NCBI RefSeq assembly: GCF_051513965.1
Contig: NZ_CP195847.1
Location: forward strand, 1,302,001 to 1,366,000
Length of the DNA: 64,000 nt
Origin: Paramicrobacterium sp051513965
Lineage (GTDB): Bacteria > Actinomycetota > Actinomycetes > Actinomycetales > Microbacteriaceae
Direction of reading: 5' to 3'
Under the pieces are notes generated by a model. It ran no database searches. It had not been told where the DNA came from and saw only the letters and a program-made list of their open reading frames with translations. Of the stretch, positions 1 to 8,395 are shown one piece after another (positions within the stretch are counted from its first letter, which is position 1; every line of letters begins with the position of its first letter). The translations under genes were made by a program, and so were the position numbers.

Positions 1-149
1 GCATCGTACGGCGTGATGCCGCAGACGTAGAGCCTGGCAGTGTCCCCTGTCACGGCCTCGATCAGTGATTGGGAAGCGGTGTCGAACAGGCACGGGGCCG
101 ATGATTCGCCGGGGAGAGAAGGGAGCTCGGGACGGGGCCAGGCATGCAT
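1..149 (-). CDS. mshC: MshC, cysteine:glucosaminyl-inositol ligase (N-terminal part only)
   Basis: Only about the first 49 codons are present; the gene runs off the left edge. The frame starts at an ATG at 149 (MHAWPRPELPSLPG) and reaches RLYVCGITPYDA, the typical N-terminal segment of the class I cysteinyl-tRNA-synthetase-like ligase MshC, where the Cys residue binds zinc and the substrate thiol. MshC joins cysteine to GlcN-inositol with ATP in mycothiol synthesis, so the organism probably uses mycothiol as its main thiol. It lies 20 bases after uppP on the same strand and may share its transcript. A CysS paralogue is the main alternative, but the RLYVCGITPYDA spacing after a long Pro-rich start favours MshC. 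Confidence 0.8.
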   Translation of the reverse strand, partial: MHAWPRPELPSLPGESSAPCLFDTASQSLIEAVTGDTARLYVCGITPYD

Positions 150-169
150 GAGTCCAGCCTATCGGCGGC

Positions 170-1024
170 TCACGGTGTCATCACGCCAGTGGCCAAGAGC
201 ACGATGAGTGCTCCGCCCAGCAGAATCCGGTAGATCACGAAAGGCAGGAAGCTGTGGCGTGAGATCCACTTCATGAAGAACGCGATGACGACGAGAGCGA
301 CGGCGAAGGCCACGACGGTGGCGACGAGCGTCTCCAGCGGGCCGAAGATATCCGGCGTGCATCCACTCATGCCGGCCTCGCACGGTGCAGCGATCGATTT
401 GGCGACCTGGTAGAAACCGCTGCCGAGTACCGCGGGAATGGCGAGCAGGAACGCATAACGCGCGGCCGCGGCGCGCGAATAGCCGAGGAAGAGCCCTGCG
501 GTGATGGTGCCGCCTGAGCGGGAGACGCCCGGGATGAGCGCCATCGCCTGTGCGAAACCGTAGATGATGCCATGCCCGTAGGTCAGGTCGCCGAGCTCTC
601 GTCGCTTCGCTCCGACCCAGTCGGCGATGCCGAGGAGGATGCCAAAGACGATGAGTGTCGTCGCCGTGAACCAGAGCGAGCGCAGCACCGTCTCGATCTG
701 GTCTTGGAACGCGAGCCCCAGGACGACGATCGGGACACTGCCGATGATGATCAGCCATCCCATGCGTGCGTCAGGGTCGTTCCGCGGGATCTTTCCGCCG
801 AGAGCGCGGAACCAGGCGGTGATGATTCTGACGATGTCGCGCCAGAAGAAGATGATGACGGCGGTCTCCGTGCCGATCTGCGTGATGGCCGTGAAACGAG
901 CGCCGGGATCCTCCCCGGTTCCGAGGAACTCCCCCACGATGCGCAGGTGGGCGCTGGAGGAGACGGGCAGGAATTCTGTGAGTCCCTGGACGATGCCGAG
1001 GATGATCGCGTTGATGAGGTCCAC
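170..1024 (-). CDS. uppP: Undecaprenyl-diphosphate phosphatase UppP (BacA family)
   Basis: Integral membrane enzyme that dephosphorylates undecaprenyl diphosphate to recycle the peptidoglycan lipid carrier; overproduction gives bacitracin resistance in other bacteria. Two signature regions are visible: GLTEFLPVSSSAHL near the N-terminus (Glu-rich motif 1) and PGVSRSGGTI around the middle (motif 2 with the essential Arg). Several hydrophobic segments follow to the C-terminus. I chose the GTG at 1024 (MDLINAIILGIVQG, 284 aa) because it matches the family N-terminus; an upstream ATG at 1096 would overlap the preceding peptidase gene by 41 bases. It lies between the M20 peptidase and mshC on one strand. 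Confidence 0.93.
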   Translation of the reverse strand: MDLINAIILGIVQGLTEFLPVSSSAHLRIVGEFLGTGEDPGARFTAITQIGTETAVIIFFWRDIVRIITAWFRALGGKIPRNDPDARMGWLIIIGSVPIVVLGLAFQDQIETVLRSLWFTATTLIVFGILLGIADWVGAKRRELGDLTYGHGIIYGFAQAMALIPGVSRSGGTITAGLFLGYSRAAAARYAFLLAIPAVLGSGFYQVAKSIAAPCEAGMSGCTPDIFGPLETLVATVVAFAVALVVIAFFMKWISRHSFLPFVIYRILLGGALIVLLATGVMTP

Positions 1025-1055
1025 GTTCGGGATATCCGCCTGGTGATGTGAGGTG

Positions 1056-2390
1056 TCAGTAGGTGCGAAGCAGGTCGGTGAGAACCTGCCTGCCAAAGAC
1101 TAATGCGTCCAGAGGCACTCTCTCATCCACGCCATGGAACATTGCTGGGAAATCCATATCGGCGGGCAGGCGGAGCGGTGCAAACCCATACCCGGTGATG
1201 CCGAGCTTGGACAGTGCCTTGTTGTCCGTTCCTGCGGGCATCAGGTACGGCAGAACCGGGGCATCGGGATCGTGGCGGTGCAGCGACGCCACGACAGCGT
1301 CGATCAGGTCACCGGAGAACGGGTTCTCCAGTCCGACGTCGCGGTGGTTGACCTCGACTTCGATCTCGGGGCCGACGAGCTCCGTGATCTGCTGGATCAC
1401 GTCGTCCTCTTCGCCCGGCATCGCTCGCACGTCGATACGTGCCTCCGCGACATCGGGGATGACGTTGCTCTTGTAGCCCGCATTCAGCATCGTCGGGTTG
1501 GTGGTCGTGCGCAGTGATGCCTGCAGGAATCCCGACGCGGTTCCTGTGGCGAGGAGGAGCTCGGACGGTGAGACCTCTGTGGGATCGGCCCCGGTGATCG
1601 CCGCGATCTTCGCAAGAAGCGACGAGGTCGTGTCAATCAGGCGAACCGGCCAGTCCTGACGACCGATCGTCGCGACGGCTTCGGCAAGCGCGGTGAGGGC
1701 GTTGTCGTGCATGACGCGTGAGCCGTGCGATGCGGTCCCGCGGGCACGGAGCGTCAGCCAGACGAGGCACTTCTCCCCCGTCTGCAGGAGGTACGCGCGG
1801 CGCCCGTCGACGTCGATCGAGTAGCCGCCGACCTCGCTGATCGCGGATCCCGCTCCGGCGAACAGCTCGGGGTGCTTCTCCACGAGATGGTGTGACCCGA
1901 GGACGCCACCGTTCTCCTCGTCGGCGAAGAAAGCGATGATGAGGTCCCTCTCCGGCTGTCCGTCTGCGAGGACGTCAGACAGGCTCGTGAGGATCATGGC
2001 ATCCATATCCTTCATATCGACCGCCCCGCGCCCCCACAGCATCCCGTCCTTGATGACGCCTTCGAACGGATCCACACTCCAGTTCCGCGGATCTGCCGGG
2101 ACTACGTCCAGGTGGCCGTGCACGACCAGAGCCGGTTTGCTCGAGTCTCGGCCCTCGACACGCGCCACAAGGCTCGTGCGGCGCGGTTCGGAGTCGAACA
2201 GCTGGGATTTCACGCCGAGACGGTCCAAGTAAGCCTCGACGTACTCGGCCGCTTCGGTCTCCCCGTGGGCCTTTCCCCCGCCGTAATTGGTGGTGTCGAA
2301 TCTGATGAGGTCGCGCGTGAGACGGGCCGTCTCCTCCAGTCTTGCGGTCTGATCTGGGGAGTTCACCGGTTCACGTGATGCGGTCGTCAT
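1056..2390 (-). CDS. M20 family metallopeptidase / deacylase (DapE-ArgE type)
   Basis: A 444-residue cytosolic di-zinc hydrolase. Metal-ligand motifs are intact: HGHLD near residues 91-95, GRGAVDMKD near 121-128 with bridging Asp125, and ADEENGG near 156-162 with the catalytic Glu pair. The dimerisation domain sits between about 195 and 320 and a late His (MFHGVDER) supplies the last ligand. The family includes succinyl-diaminopimelate desuccinylase, acetylornithine deacetylase and carboxypeptidases; the sequence alone does not fix the substrate, and the neighbours (uppP, mshC) are not lysine or arginine genes. The ATG start is well placed about 110 bases from tRNA-Leu, which is divergent. 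Confidence 0.85.
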   Translation of the reverse strand: MTTASREPVNSPDQTARLEETARLTRDLIRFDTTNYGGGKAHGETEAAEYVEAYLDRLGVKSQLFDSEPRRTSLVARVEGRDSSKPALVVHGHLDVVPADPRNWSVDPFEGVIKDGMLWGRGAVDMKDMDAMILTSLSDVLADGQPERDLIIAFFADEENGGVLGSHHLVEKHPELFAGAGSAISEVGGYSIDVDGRRAYLLQTGEKCLVWLTLRARGTASHGSRVMHDNALTALAEAVATIGRQDWPVRLIDTTSSLLAKIAAITGADPTEVSPSELLLATGTASGFLQASLRTTTNPTMLNAGYKSNVIPDVAEARIDVRAMPGEEDDVIQQITELVGPEIEVEVNHRDVGLENPFSGDLIDAVVASLHRHDPDAPVLPYLMPAGTDNKALSKLGITGYGFAPLRLPADMDFPAMFHGVDERVPLDALVFGRQVLTDLLRTY

Positions 2391-2451
2391 GCTTCAACGG
2401 TATCGAACGGTGCGGCGCGGATGCCGAGTGGTAAAACGTGCCGAAAAATCG

Positions 2452-2460
2452 TGCTAGAGT
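2452..2460 (+). promoter_or_regulatory. Candidate extended -10 promoter of tRNA-Leu(GAG)
   Basis: The sequence TGCTAGAGT resembles an extended -10 (TGn plus TAGAGT) and lies about 40 bases before the mature tRNA 5' end. No good -35 is visible at 17 bases, so this is a weak, position-based call. Confidence 0.35.
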
Positions 2461-2500
2461 CTTACCTCGGCGCCGGAGAAATCCGGAACCGAGACACCAC

Positions 2501-2587
2501 GCGCGGGTGGCGGAATTGGTAGACGCGCTAGCTTGAGGTGCTAGTGCCCGCATATAGGGCGTGGGGGTTCAAGTCCCCCCTCGCGCA
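2501..2587 (+). tRNA. tRNA-Leu, anticodon GAG
   Basis: Full cloverleaf with the long variable arm typical of leucine tRNAs. The acceptor GCGCGGG pairs with CTCGCGC (one G-U), and the anticodon stem CTAGC/GCTAG encloses loop TTGAGGT, giving anticodon GAG (reads CUC/CUU). The T arm GGGGG-TTCAAGT-CCCCC is perfect. The discriminator is A2587 and CCA is not encoded. A strong terminator follows within 10 bases. There is no integrase or 3'-end duplication beside it. Confidence 0.97.
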
Positions 2588-2594
2588 CGTGGAG

Positions 2595-2625
2595 AAAGAG
2601 CCGGATCTGAGGATCCGGCTCTTTT
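2595..2625 (+). terminator. Rho-independent terminator after tRNA-Leu(GAG)
   Basis: A 13-bp perfect stem (2595-2607 with 2612-2624, loop TGAG) ends in CTTTT on the plus strand and starts with AAAG, so it can also stop the convergent helicase transcript arriving from the right. Confidence 0.92.
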
Positions 2626-2679
2626 CATTTGTGCGGACCGCTGGAGGGCGTGGGGCTTATCAGCCGACAGCGGTCGCTG

Positions 2680-4497
2680 TCAGCGCGTGCTGCCAAGCTT
2701 TCGACGAAGAAAATCGATGCGTGCCTGCAGCTGTGTGACACTCGCCTGAGGTACCGCGGGGCCGCCGCACGTGCGACGGAGCTCAGCGTGGACGAGGCCG
2801 TGCGGCTGGTTCGTGTTCTTGGCATAGAGCCCGACGAGGCTGTTGAGCAGGCTGCGCTGCTCCTTGAGCGTGCGGTAGAGCGGCTTGTTCTCTTCCTTCT
2901 GCTCCGGTGTCATCGTCTTCTCGCGGGCGTCGATGCGACGGGCCTGACGACGGTGCCGTTGGGTGAGGAGTTCGTGCACCTGTTCAGGTTCGAGCAGCCC
3001 CGGAAGCCCGATGAAATCCATTTCCTCCTCGGTCTCCGGCTGTGCGTAGCTGCCGAACTCCTGACCGTCGAAGACAACCCGGTCGAACTGGGCGTCGCTC
3101 GAGAGCGCCTGATAGGTGAACTCGGCAGAGAGCTGATCTGATGCGGAATCGGGCCTGTTCGCTTCGGCGACCATGGCGTCTTCCGGGTTCCACAGGTCGC
3201 CCTCACCGTCTCCCGAGTCTGGCCGGTCGAGCGCGTGATCGCGCTCACGCTCGAGTTGGTTCGCGAGCAGCATCAGCTGAGGCACGTTGGGCAGGAAGAC
3301 GGATGCGGTCTCGCCGCGTCGCCGAGAGCGCACGAAACGTCCGATCGCCTGCGCGAAGAACAGGGGCGTCGATGAGCTGGTCGCGTATACGCCGACGGAG
3401 AGTCGGGGAACGTCGACGCCTTCGGACACCATTCGCACAGCGACCAGCCAGCGACTGTCGTTCTCTGCGTATTCGGCGATGCGGTCGCTCGCCTCTTTCT
3501 CGTCGGAGAGCACGACGGTCGGCTTCTCCCCCGTGAGCGATTCGAGGATCGTCGCATAGGCGCGAGCGGCGAAGTGATCGGTCGCGATGACGAGGCCTCC
3601 CGCATCGGGAACCGACTGCCTCACTTCGCTGAGCCGACGGTCCGCCGCCGCGAGCACCTGAGGTATCCACTCCCCCTCAGGATTCAGGGCGGTACGCCAT
3701 GCCTGCGACGTGATGTCTTTCGTGTTGTCTTCGCCGAGCCGTGCCTCCATCTCGTCGCCGGTCTTGGTTCTCCAGCGCATGTGTCCGGCGTAGACCATGA
3801 AGATGACGGGCCGGACGACGCCATCCGCGAGTGCTCGCCCATATCCGTAGCTGTAGTCGGTGAGCGAGGTGCGGATGCCTTCCCTATCGGGGGCGTACGT
3901 CACGAACGGGATGGGGGCTGTGTCCGATCGGAAAGGAGTTCCCGTGAGTGAGAGGCGCCGCGTGGCTCCATCGAACGCCTCACGGATCGCGTCGCCCCAG
4001 CTGAGCGTGTCTCCGCCGTGATGTACCTCGTCGAGGATGACGAGAGTGCGAGCTGAGAGAGTGATGTCTCGGTGGAGGGATGCTCGCACGGCGACCTGCG
4101 CGTAGGTGACGGCAACCCCGTGGTAATGGCTGCCGTATCGCCCCTGCCGGTTCGTGAATGTGGGGTCGAGACGGATGCCCGCACGATGCGCGGCTTCAGC
4201 CCACTGCTTCTTGAGGTGCTCCGTCGGCGCGACGACGGTGACACGCTCGACGGTGCCTCGCGAGAGGAGCTCAGCGGCGAGACGAAGGGCGAACGTCGTC
4301 TTTCCGGCGCCGGGCGTAGCCGCCGCGAGGAAGTCGCGAGGTTCGTCGGTGAAGTAGGCATCCATCGCCTCGCGCTGCCACGCACGGAGCTTTCCCACGG
4401 TTCCCCACGCCGCGCGCTCCGGGAATGTGGGCGGCAGATGCTCGGCTGCAGAAGTGCCGATGCGCGGGGTTGGAGATGCTGCTTCAGAACTACTCAC
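2680..4497 (-). CDS. DEAD/DEAH-box superfamily 2 helicase
   Basis: A 605-residue ATP-dependent nucleic acid helicase. Motif I (ATPGAGKTTFAL, about 60-70), motif Ia (APTEHL, about 90), motif II DEVHH (156-160), motif III (SLTGTPFR) and motif VI (QAIGRFVRSRRRG, about 380) are all intact, and the two RecA lobes are followed by about 150 C-terminal residues with a basic, Gln/Glu-rich stretch (HRRQARRIDAREK). The layout resembles the RadD/type III restriction Res-subunit-like helicases, but no methylase or nuclease gene is adjacent, so a stand-alone repair or RNA-processing role is more likely than restriction. GTG start; divergent from the SGNH hydrolase. Confidence 0.85.
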   Translation of the reverse strand: MSSSEAASPTPRIGTSAAEHLPPTFPERAAWGTVGKLRAWQREAMDAYFTDEPRDFLAAATPGAGKTTFALRLAAELLSRGTVERVTVVAPTEHLKKQWAEAAHRAGIRLDPTFTNRQGRYGSHYHGVAVTYAQVAVRASLHRDITLSARTLVILDEVHHGGDTLSWGDAIREAFDGATRRLSLTGTPFRSDTAPIPFVTYAPDREGIRTSLTDYSYGYGRALADGVVRPVIFMVYAGHMRWRTKTGDEMEARLGEDNTKDITSQAWRTALNPEGEWIPQVLAAADRRLSEVRQSVPDAGGLVIATDHFAARAYATILESLTGEKPTVVLSDEKEASDRIAEYAENDSRWLVAVRMVSEGVDVPRLSVGVYATSSSTPLFFAQAIGRFVRSRRRGETASVFLPNVPQLMLLANQLERERDHALDRPDSGDGEGDLWNPEDAMVAEANRPDSASDQLSAEFTYQALSSDAQFDRVVFDGQEFGSYAQPETEEEMDFIGLPGLLEPEQVHELLTQRHRRQARRIDAREKTMTPEQKEENKPLYRTLKEQRSLLNSLVGLYAKNTNQPHGLVHAELRRTCGGPAVPQASVTQLQARIDFLRRKLGSTR

Positions 4498-4603
4498 GAC
4501 CTAGGTACTGTACCCGACGCGACTGACGCCGGAGATGATCTCCGACGGCTGTCTCAGCGAAGAGAGGGTAGCGTGTGACCGGGACGAGTGAAAGGACCAC
4601 GAG

Positions 4604-5443
4604 GTGGCAGTCGAGCAACCCGCGAACAGCGAGAGCAACACGGCGGACCCAGAGCAGCGGCATCCCTGGTCGCGTTATGTTGCGATCGGTGACTCATTCA
4701 CCGAGGGGATCGGCGATCCCGAGCCCTCGCTCCCCGGAGGTCATCGCGGCTGGGCGGATCGCGTCGCTGAAGTGCTGAGCCGCGGCTCTCATGACTTTGC
4801 CTACGCGAATCTCGCCGTCAGAGGAAAACTGATCCAACAGATCTCCGACGCCCAGGTTGAGCCCGCACTTGATCTTCACCCCGATCTCATCACGATCTCG
4901 GCTGGCGGCAATGACGTCATCCGTCCGGGAAGCGACCCTGATCGCATCGCTGAGCTCTTCAACGACATGATCGAGCGGCTCAGCCGTGATCGGGCCACAA
5001 TCGTGGTGTTCACGGGCGTCGACGTCGGATTCTCCCCGGTCTTCCGCGGCATCCGTGGAAAGGTTGCGATCTACAACGAGAACATCCGCGCGATCGCCGA
5101 GGCTCATGACTGCATCGTCGCGGATCAGTGGGCGCTGAAGAGCGTGCAGGACACCCGGATGTTCGCGCCCGATCGCCTCCACATGAACTCATACGGGCAC
5201 CACGAGGTGGCTCGAATGGTCCTGCGGGCGCTGAACGTCGAGAACGACCTGAAGCCGATGGAGCCGGAACCGCTGCCCGTGCGCAGCTGGCGGCAGGCCC
5301 GCGCCGAAGACCTGGTGTGGGCACGTGAGTATCTGGTGCCGTGGGTTCTTCGCCGGATCCGCCATCAGTCCTCCGGCGACAATGTGGCGCCGAAGCGCCC
5401 GGAGGCCAAGCCGTTCGCGCTGCCTGACGAGACTCAGCGCTGA
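4604..5443 (+). CDS. SGNH/GDSL-family hydrolase
   Basis: A 279-residue esterase or lipase-like enzyme without a signal peptide, probably cytosolic. Block I VAIGDSFTEG has the nucleophile Ser31, block II a Gly (LAVRGKL), block III SAGGND has Asn103, and block V DRLHMNSYGHHE has Asp190 and His193, so the full SGNH catalytic set is present. A C-terminal tail of about 60 residues is basic and Pro-rich. The GTG start at 4604 has AAAGGA eight bases upstream. The substrate cannot be told. The last 10 bases overlap the convergent SpoU methyltransferase gene. Confidence 0.88.
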   Translation: MAVEQPANSESNTADPEQRHPWSRYVAIGDSFTEGIGDPEPSLPGGHRGWADRVAEVLSRGSHDFAYANLAVRGKLIQQISDAQVEPALDLHPDLITISAGGNDVIRPGSDPDRIAELFNDMIERLSRDRATIVVFTGVDVGFSPVFRGIRGKVAIYNENIRAIAEAHDCIVADQWALKSVQDTRMFAPDRLHMNSYGHHEVARMVLRALNVENDLKPMEPEPLPVRSWRQARAEDLVWAREYLVPWVLRRIRHQSSGDNVAPKRPEAKPFALPDETQR

Positions 5444-6240
5444 CGCAGCTCCCACAGAGCGACAGCGCTCGCCGCAGCCACGTTGAGCGAGTCGACCCCG
5501 TGCATCATCGGGATGACCACCGTGGTGTCTGCGGAGGCAACAGCTCGCCGGCTGAGTCCATCGCCCTCGGTGCCGAGGCACAGGGCGAGGCGGTTCGGCA
5601 TCGCGCGGGAGAACTCGTCGAGCGGCACAGCGTCGTCACTCAACGCGAGAGCGGCGATGTGGAAACCGGCGTCGTGCATTGCGTCGACCGCTGAGGACCA
5701 GTTCGCCATTCGCGTCCACGGCACCTGCAGCACAGTCCCCATGCTCACACGCACGCTGCGCCGGTAGAGCGGATCAGCGCAGCGCGGTGACACCAGAACG
5801 GCGTCCGCGCCGATCCCGGCGACAGCGCGGAAGATCGCGCCGACGTTCGTATGGTCGACGATGTCTTCCAGAACGACGACTCTGCGAGCATCCTGAAGAA
5901 TCTCACGCACCGATGGGAGTGCAGGCCTGTGCATCGCCGCGAGAGCTCCCCGGTGCATGTGGTACCCGGTGAGCTGCTCGAGAATCTCCTCTGAACCCAT
6001 GTAGACCGGAAGGTCCGGAAACTCATCGAGAGCCGGTGCGATGTCGTCGAGCCACTTCTCCTGCAGCAGGATGGAGCGCGGTCGATGCCCCGCGGCGATC
6101 GCGCGACGGATCACCTTCGGCGACTCCGCGATGTACAGCCCGCCCTCGGGTTCGAGCTTGCGACGCAACGCAACGTCGGTGAGGCGCGCGTAATCGTCAA
6201 GTCCGGGAGCCGCGAGGTCGGTGATGGGTGTGATCTGCAC
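5434..6240 (-). CDS. SpoU/TrmH-family RNA 2'-O-ribose methyltransferase
   Basis: A 268-residue SPOUT-fold enzyme. An N-terminal substrate-binding domain (about 1-100, YARLTDVALRRKLEPEGG) is followed by the knotted catalytic domain with motif 1 NVGAIFRAVAGIGADAV (about 133-150), motif 2 LCLGTEGDGLS (about 218-228) and motif 3 IPMMHGVDSLNVAAA near the C-terminus, which together form the AdoMet knot. The target could be rRNA (RlmB-like) or tRNA; it cannot be decided here. The GTG start has AGAGGA seven bases upstream. Divergent from the sirtuin gene with a 74-base gap. Confidence 0.92.
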   Translation of the reverse strand: MQITPITDLAAPGLDDYARLTDVALRRKLEPEGGLYIAESPKVIRRAIAAGHRPRSILLQEKWLDDIAPALDEFPDLPVYMGSEEILEQLTGYHMHRGALAAMHRPALPSVREILQDARRVVVLEDIVDHTNVGAIFRAVAGIGADAVLVSPRCADPLYRRSVRVSMGTVLQVPWTRMANWSSAVDAMHDAGFHIAALALSDDAVPLDEFSRAMPNRLALCLGTEGDGLSRRAVASADTTVVIPMMHGVDSLNVAAASAVALWELRQR

Positions 6241-6314
6241 AGAGGTCCTCTCGTCGTGCGTCGCCTGCGAGGCATCCAGACTCGATTGCGGCTGCGTCTA
6301 CTATCGTCGCAGGT

Positions 6315-7166
6315 GTGGATGCCGTCATTGACCCCGCCTCACCTCCTGACCCGCCCGAGGGTTTCGAAACCGCGCTCGAGCACCTTGAGGGCAGACGCAT
6401 CGCATTTCTGACCGGAGCGGGTGTGAGCACCGATTCGGGCATTCCTGACTATCGCGGTGATGGGGCTCCGCGTCGCACTCCGATGACGGTGCAGCAGTTT
6501 CTCTCCGACGAGCTCTCGCGCAAGCGCTACTGGGCGGGCAGCCATCAGGGCTGGAAGATGTTCGATGCGGCCGCGCCGAACGAGGGGCATATCGCGATCG
6601 CTCGATTCGAGGATGCCGGCAGGTCGACGGGCGTCGTCACTCAGAACGTCGATGCGCTGCACCTTCGGGCTGGCACACGCCGTCTGATCGAACTTCACGG
6701 CACGCTGCATCGCGTGCTCTGCCTGCGCTGCGGACAGGTCTACTCCCGCGAGGCGCTCGCGCGGACTCTCGACGAGCTGAATCCCTGGCTCGAGGACCCG
6801 GGCGAAGTCAGGATCAACCCAGACGGGGATGCCGAGGTCGCCGACCCCAGCCAGTTCGTCGTGCCCGACTGCGCGCGTTGCGGAGGCATCCTCAAACCCG
6901 AGGTGGTCTTCTTCGGCGAGTTTGTTCCGTCGGCGATCTTCAGGCTTGCAGCGAGCGTCGTGGAACGCGCTGATGCGCTGGTGGTGGCGGGATCGTCCCT
7001 CGTCGTGAATTCGGGAATCCGCATCCTCGAGATCGCTCGTCGCAGAGGAAAGCCGATCGTGATCATCAACCGGGGCGAGACGAAGGGAGATTCGCGCGCC
7101 ACAGTTAGGCTTGAGGGCGGGACGTCAACGACTCTTGCGGCATTCGCCGAGCATCTCATCCCGTGA
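6315..7166 (+). CDS. Sir2-family NAD-dependent protein deacylase (sirtuin)
   Basis: A 283-residue sirtuin that removes acyl groups from protein lysines, using NAD. Visible motifs: GAGVSTDSGIPDYRG (34-48, NAD binding), TQNVDALH (109-116), catalytic His129 (ELHGT), two zinc Cys pairs (Cys136/Cys139 in CLRCG and Cys186/Cys189 in CARCG), and VVAGSSLVV in the Rossmann part. An unusually long loop between the two Cys pairs (about 45 residues) and the KPEVVFFGE motif place it in the class II (SIRT4-like) branch. GTG start. The phosphatase gene follows after 30 bases on the same strand, so co-transcription is possible. Confidence 0.93.
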   Translation: MDAVIDPASPPDPPEGFETALEHLEGRRIAFLTGAGVSTDSGIPDYRGDGAPRRTPMTVQQFLSDELSRKRYWAGSHQGWKMFDAAAPNEGHIAIARFEDAGRSTGVVTQNVDALHLRAGTRRLIELHGTLHRVLCLRCGQVYSREALARTLDELNPWLEDPGEVRINPDGDAEVADPSQFVVPDCARCGGILKPEVVFFGEFVPSAIFRLAASVVERADALVVAGSSLVVNSGIRILEIARRRGKPIVIINRGETKGDSRATVRLEGGTSTTLAAFAEHLIP

Positions 7167-7196
7167 GCTCCGCCGCGCGGGCAGAAAGGCAGACGC

Positions 7197-7805
7197 GTGA
7201 CCCTCATCACCTTCGTTCGGCATGGTCAGACCGATTGGAACAAGCAGCGCCGCATTCAGGGGCGCACGGACATCCCCCTGAACGACATCGGACGACGTCA
7301 GGCGAGGGATGCCGGAGCGGCGCTCGCCGCGTTGGCACCGTGGGACCTCATCGTGAGCAGTCCTCTCGGACGCGCCCGTGAGACGGCGGAGATCATCGGC
7401 GGGTCGCTCGACTTAGCCTCTCCCCTGCTCATCGACGGCCTCGCCGAACGTGCGCACGGAGAGATGGAGGGAATGACCTTCGACGAACGTCAGGCGGCCT
7501 TCCCGGGCGACGCGGTCGTACCCGGTCTTGAGAGTCGCGAAGAGGTCATCGAACGGGTGCTCGCGGCGCTCCGCGCGAGCGCTCAGATCGCGGAGGCGTC
7601 CCGCGTTCTCGCGGTCACTCACGGCGGAGTGATCGGCTCGCTCGTGCGTTATGCAACGGACGGCGAGCAGCCTACCGCGGGCCAGCTCATCTCGAACGGC
7701 TCATTCCATGACTTCACGTGGAGTGACGACTCTCTCGAGCTGACGACTCTGCGCACTGTGACGATGGACCGAGACCTCGGTCATACCAAGCTGCCTCAGC
7801 GCTGA
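7197..7805 (+). CDS. Histidine phosphatase family protein (phosphoglycerate mutase-like)
   Basis: A 202-residue cytosolic phosphatase/mutase-fold protein. The RHG motif FVRHGQTDWN holds the phospho-accepting His9; SSPLGRARETAEI supplies the phosphate-pocket Arg; ERAHGEMEG the acid; and VTHGGVIGSL the second catalytic His. The length fits broad-specificity phosphatases of the GpmB/CobC type rather than glycolytic dPGM (about 250 aa). GTG start with GAAAGG upstream. It follows the sirtuin by 30 bases and overlaps the convergent downstream gene by 10 bases. Confidence 0.9.
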   Translation: MTLITFVRHGQTDWNKQRRIQGRTDIPLNDIGRRQARDAGAALAALAPWDLIVSSPLGRARETAEIIGGSLDLASPLLIDGLAERAHGEMEGMTFDERQAAFPGDAVVPGLESREEVIERVLAALRASAQIAEASRVLAVTHGGVIGSLVRYATDGEQPTAGQLISNGSFHDFTWSDDSLELTTLRTVTMDRDLGHTKLPQR

Positions 7806-8395
7806 GCTTCGCGACGAATCTGAGTCTGGCGGTCGCGATGCACCTCGTAGAACAGCGACATCAGCTGCTCCGCCTGCGCCTCCCAGTCGTCGCCTGATGT
7901 GCTGAGGACGTTCTGCGGGTCAAGCCGGATGATCGGCTGGCCGGGGCGCGTCGCGGTGACGGCATCCCTCTGCCCTGCCCCTGCGACGGCGACGACGGCG
8001 TCAGCGCCACGCTGGAGGAGGCGGTGGAACATCGCGCGGAGCGGCCGCAGAAGACGGCTCCCGATCGAGGCGAACGAATCCGGTGCGCTCGGCGAGGCAG
8101 AGCCGACGACGAGGCCGTACCGTCGGCCGAGGGTGCTCCACACAGGGGCCGGGGCGAAGACGATGTCAACGCCCGCCTCAGAGAGTCCCATGGGAGTGAC
8201 GACATCGCGCAGATCGTCGATCGGGCGTAGGAGCTGCCAGGGCAGCTGCGGCAGGTAGGCAAGCTGGCGGTAGTCGCTGATGAGCATGGTGAGAGGATGC
8301 CGCGAAGCCAGTGCGGCGACGAGTCCACGTACGGTGGTGCTCACCGGGTCATCGTCCCGATCCGTGACGAAACGGCAGTCGACGATGAGTCTCAC
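7796..8395 (-). CDS. Short glycosyltransferase-like protein (N-terminal GT-B lobe only)
   Basis: A 199-residue protein I do not recognise with certainty. The start MRLIVDCRFVTDRDDDP followed by TVRGLVAALASRHPLTML looks like the N-terminal Rossmann lobe of GT-B (GT4-type) glycosyltransferases, but the whole donor-binding C-terminal lobe with its EX7E motif is missing; after residue 175 there is only a charged helix. No frameshifted continuation is present because the next gene downstream runs the other way. It overlaps the upstream hydrolase by four bases (GTGA), so the two are translationally coupled. It could be a regulatory or decayed remnant. Confidence 0.55.
   Translation of the reverse strand: MRLIVDCRFVTDRDDDPVSTTVRGLVAALASRHPLTMLISDYRQLAYLPQLPWQLLRPIDDLRDVVTPMGLSEAGVDIVFAPAPVWSTLGRRYGLVVGSASPSAPDSFASIGSRLLRPLRAMFHRLLQRGADAVVAVAGAGQRDAVTATRPGQPIIRLDPQNVLSTSGDDWEAQAEQLMSLFYEVHRDRQTQIRREAQR

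Noticed and set aside
2501..4497. tRNA-Leu beside a helicase as a possible integrated element
   Set aside because: No integrase, no duplicated tRNA 3' end, and composition like the neighbours. A terminator follows directly.
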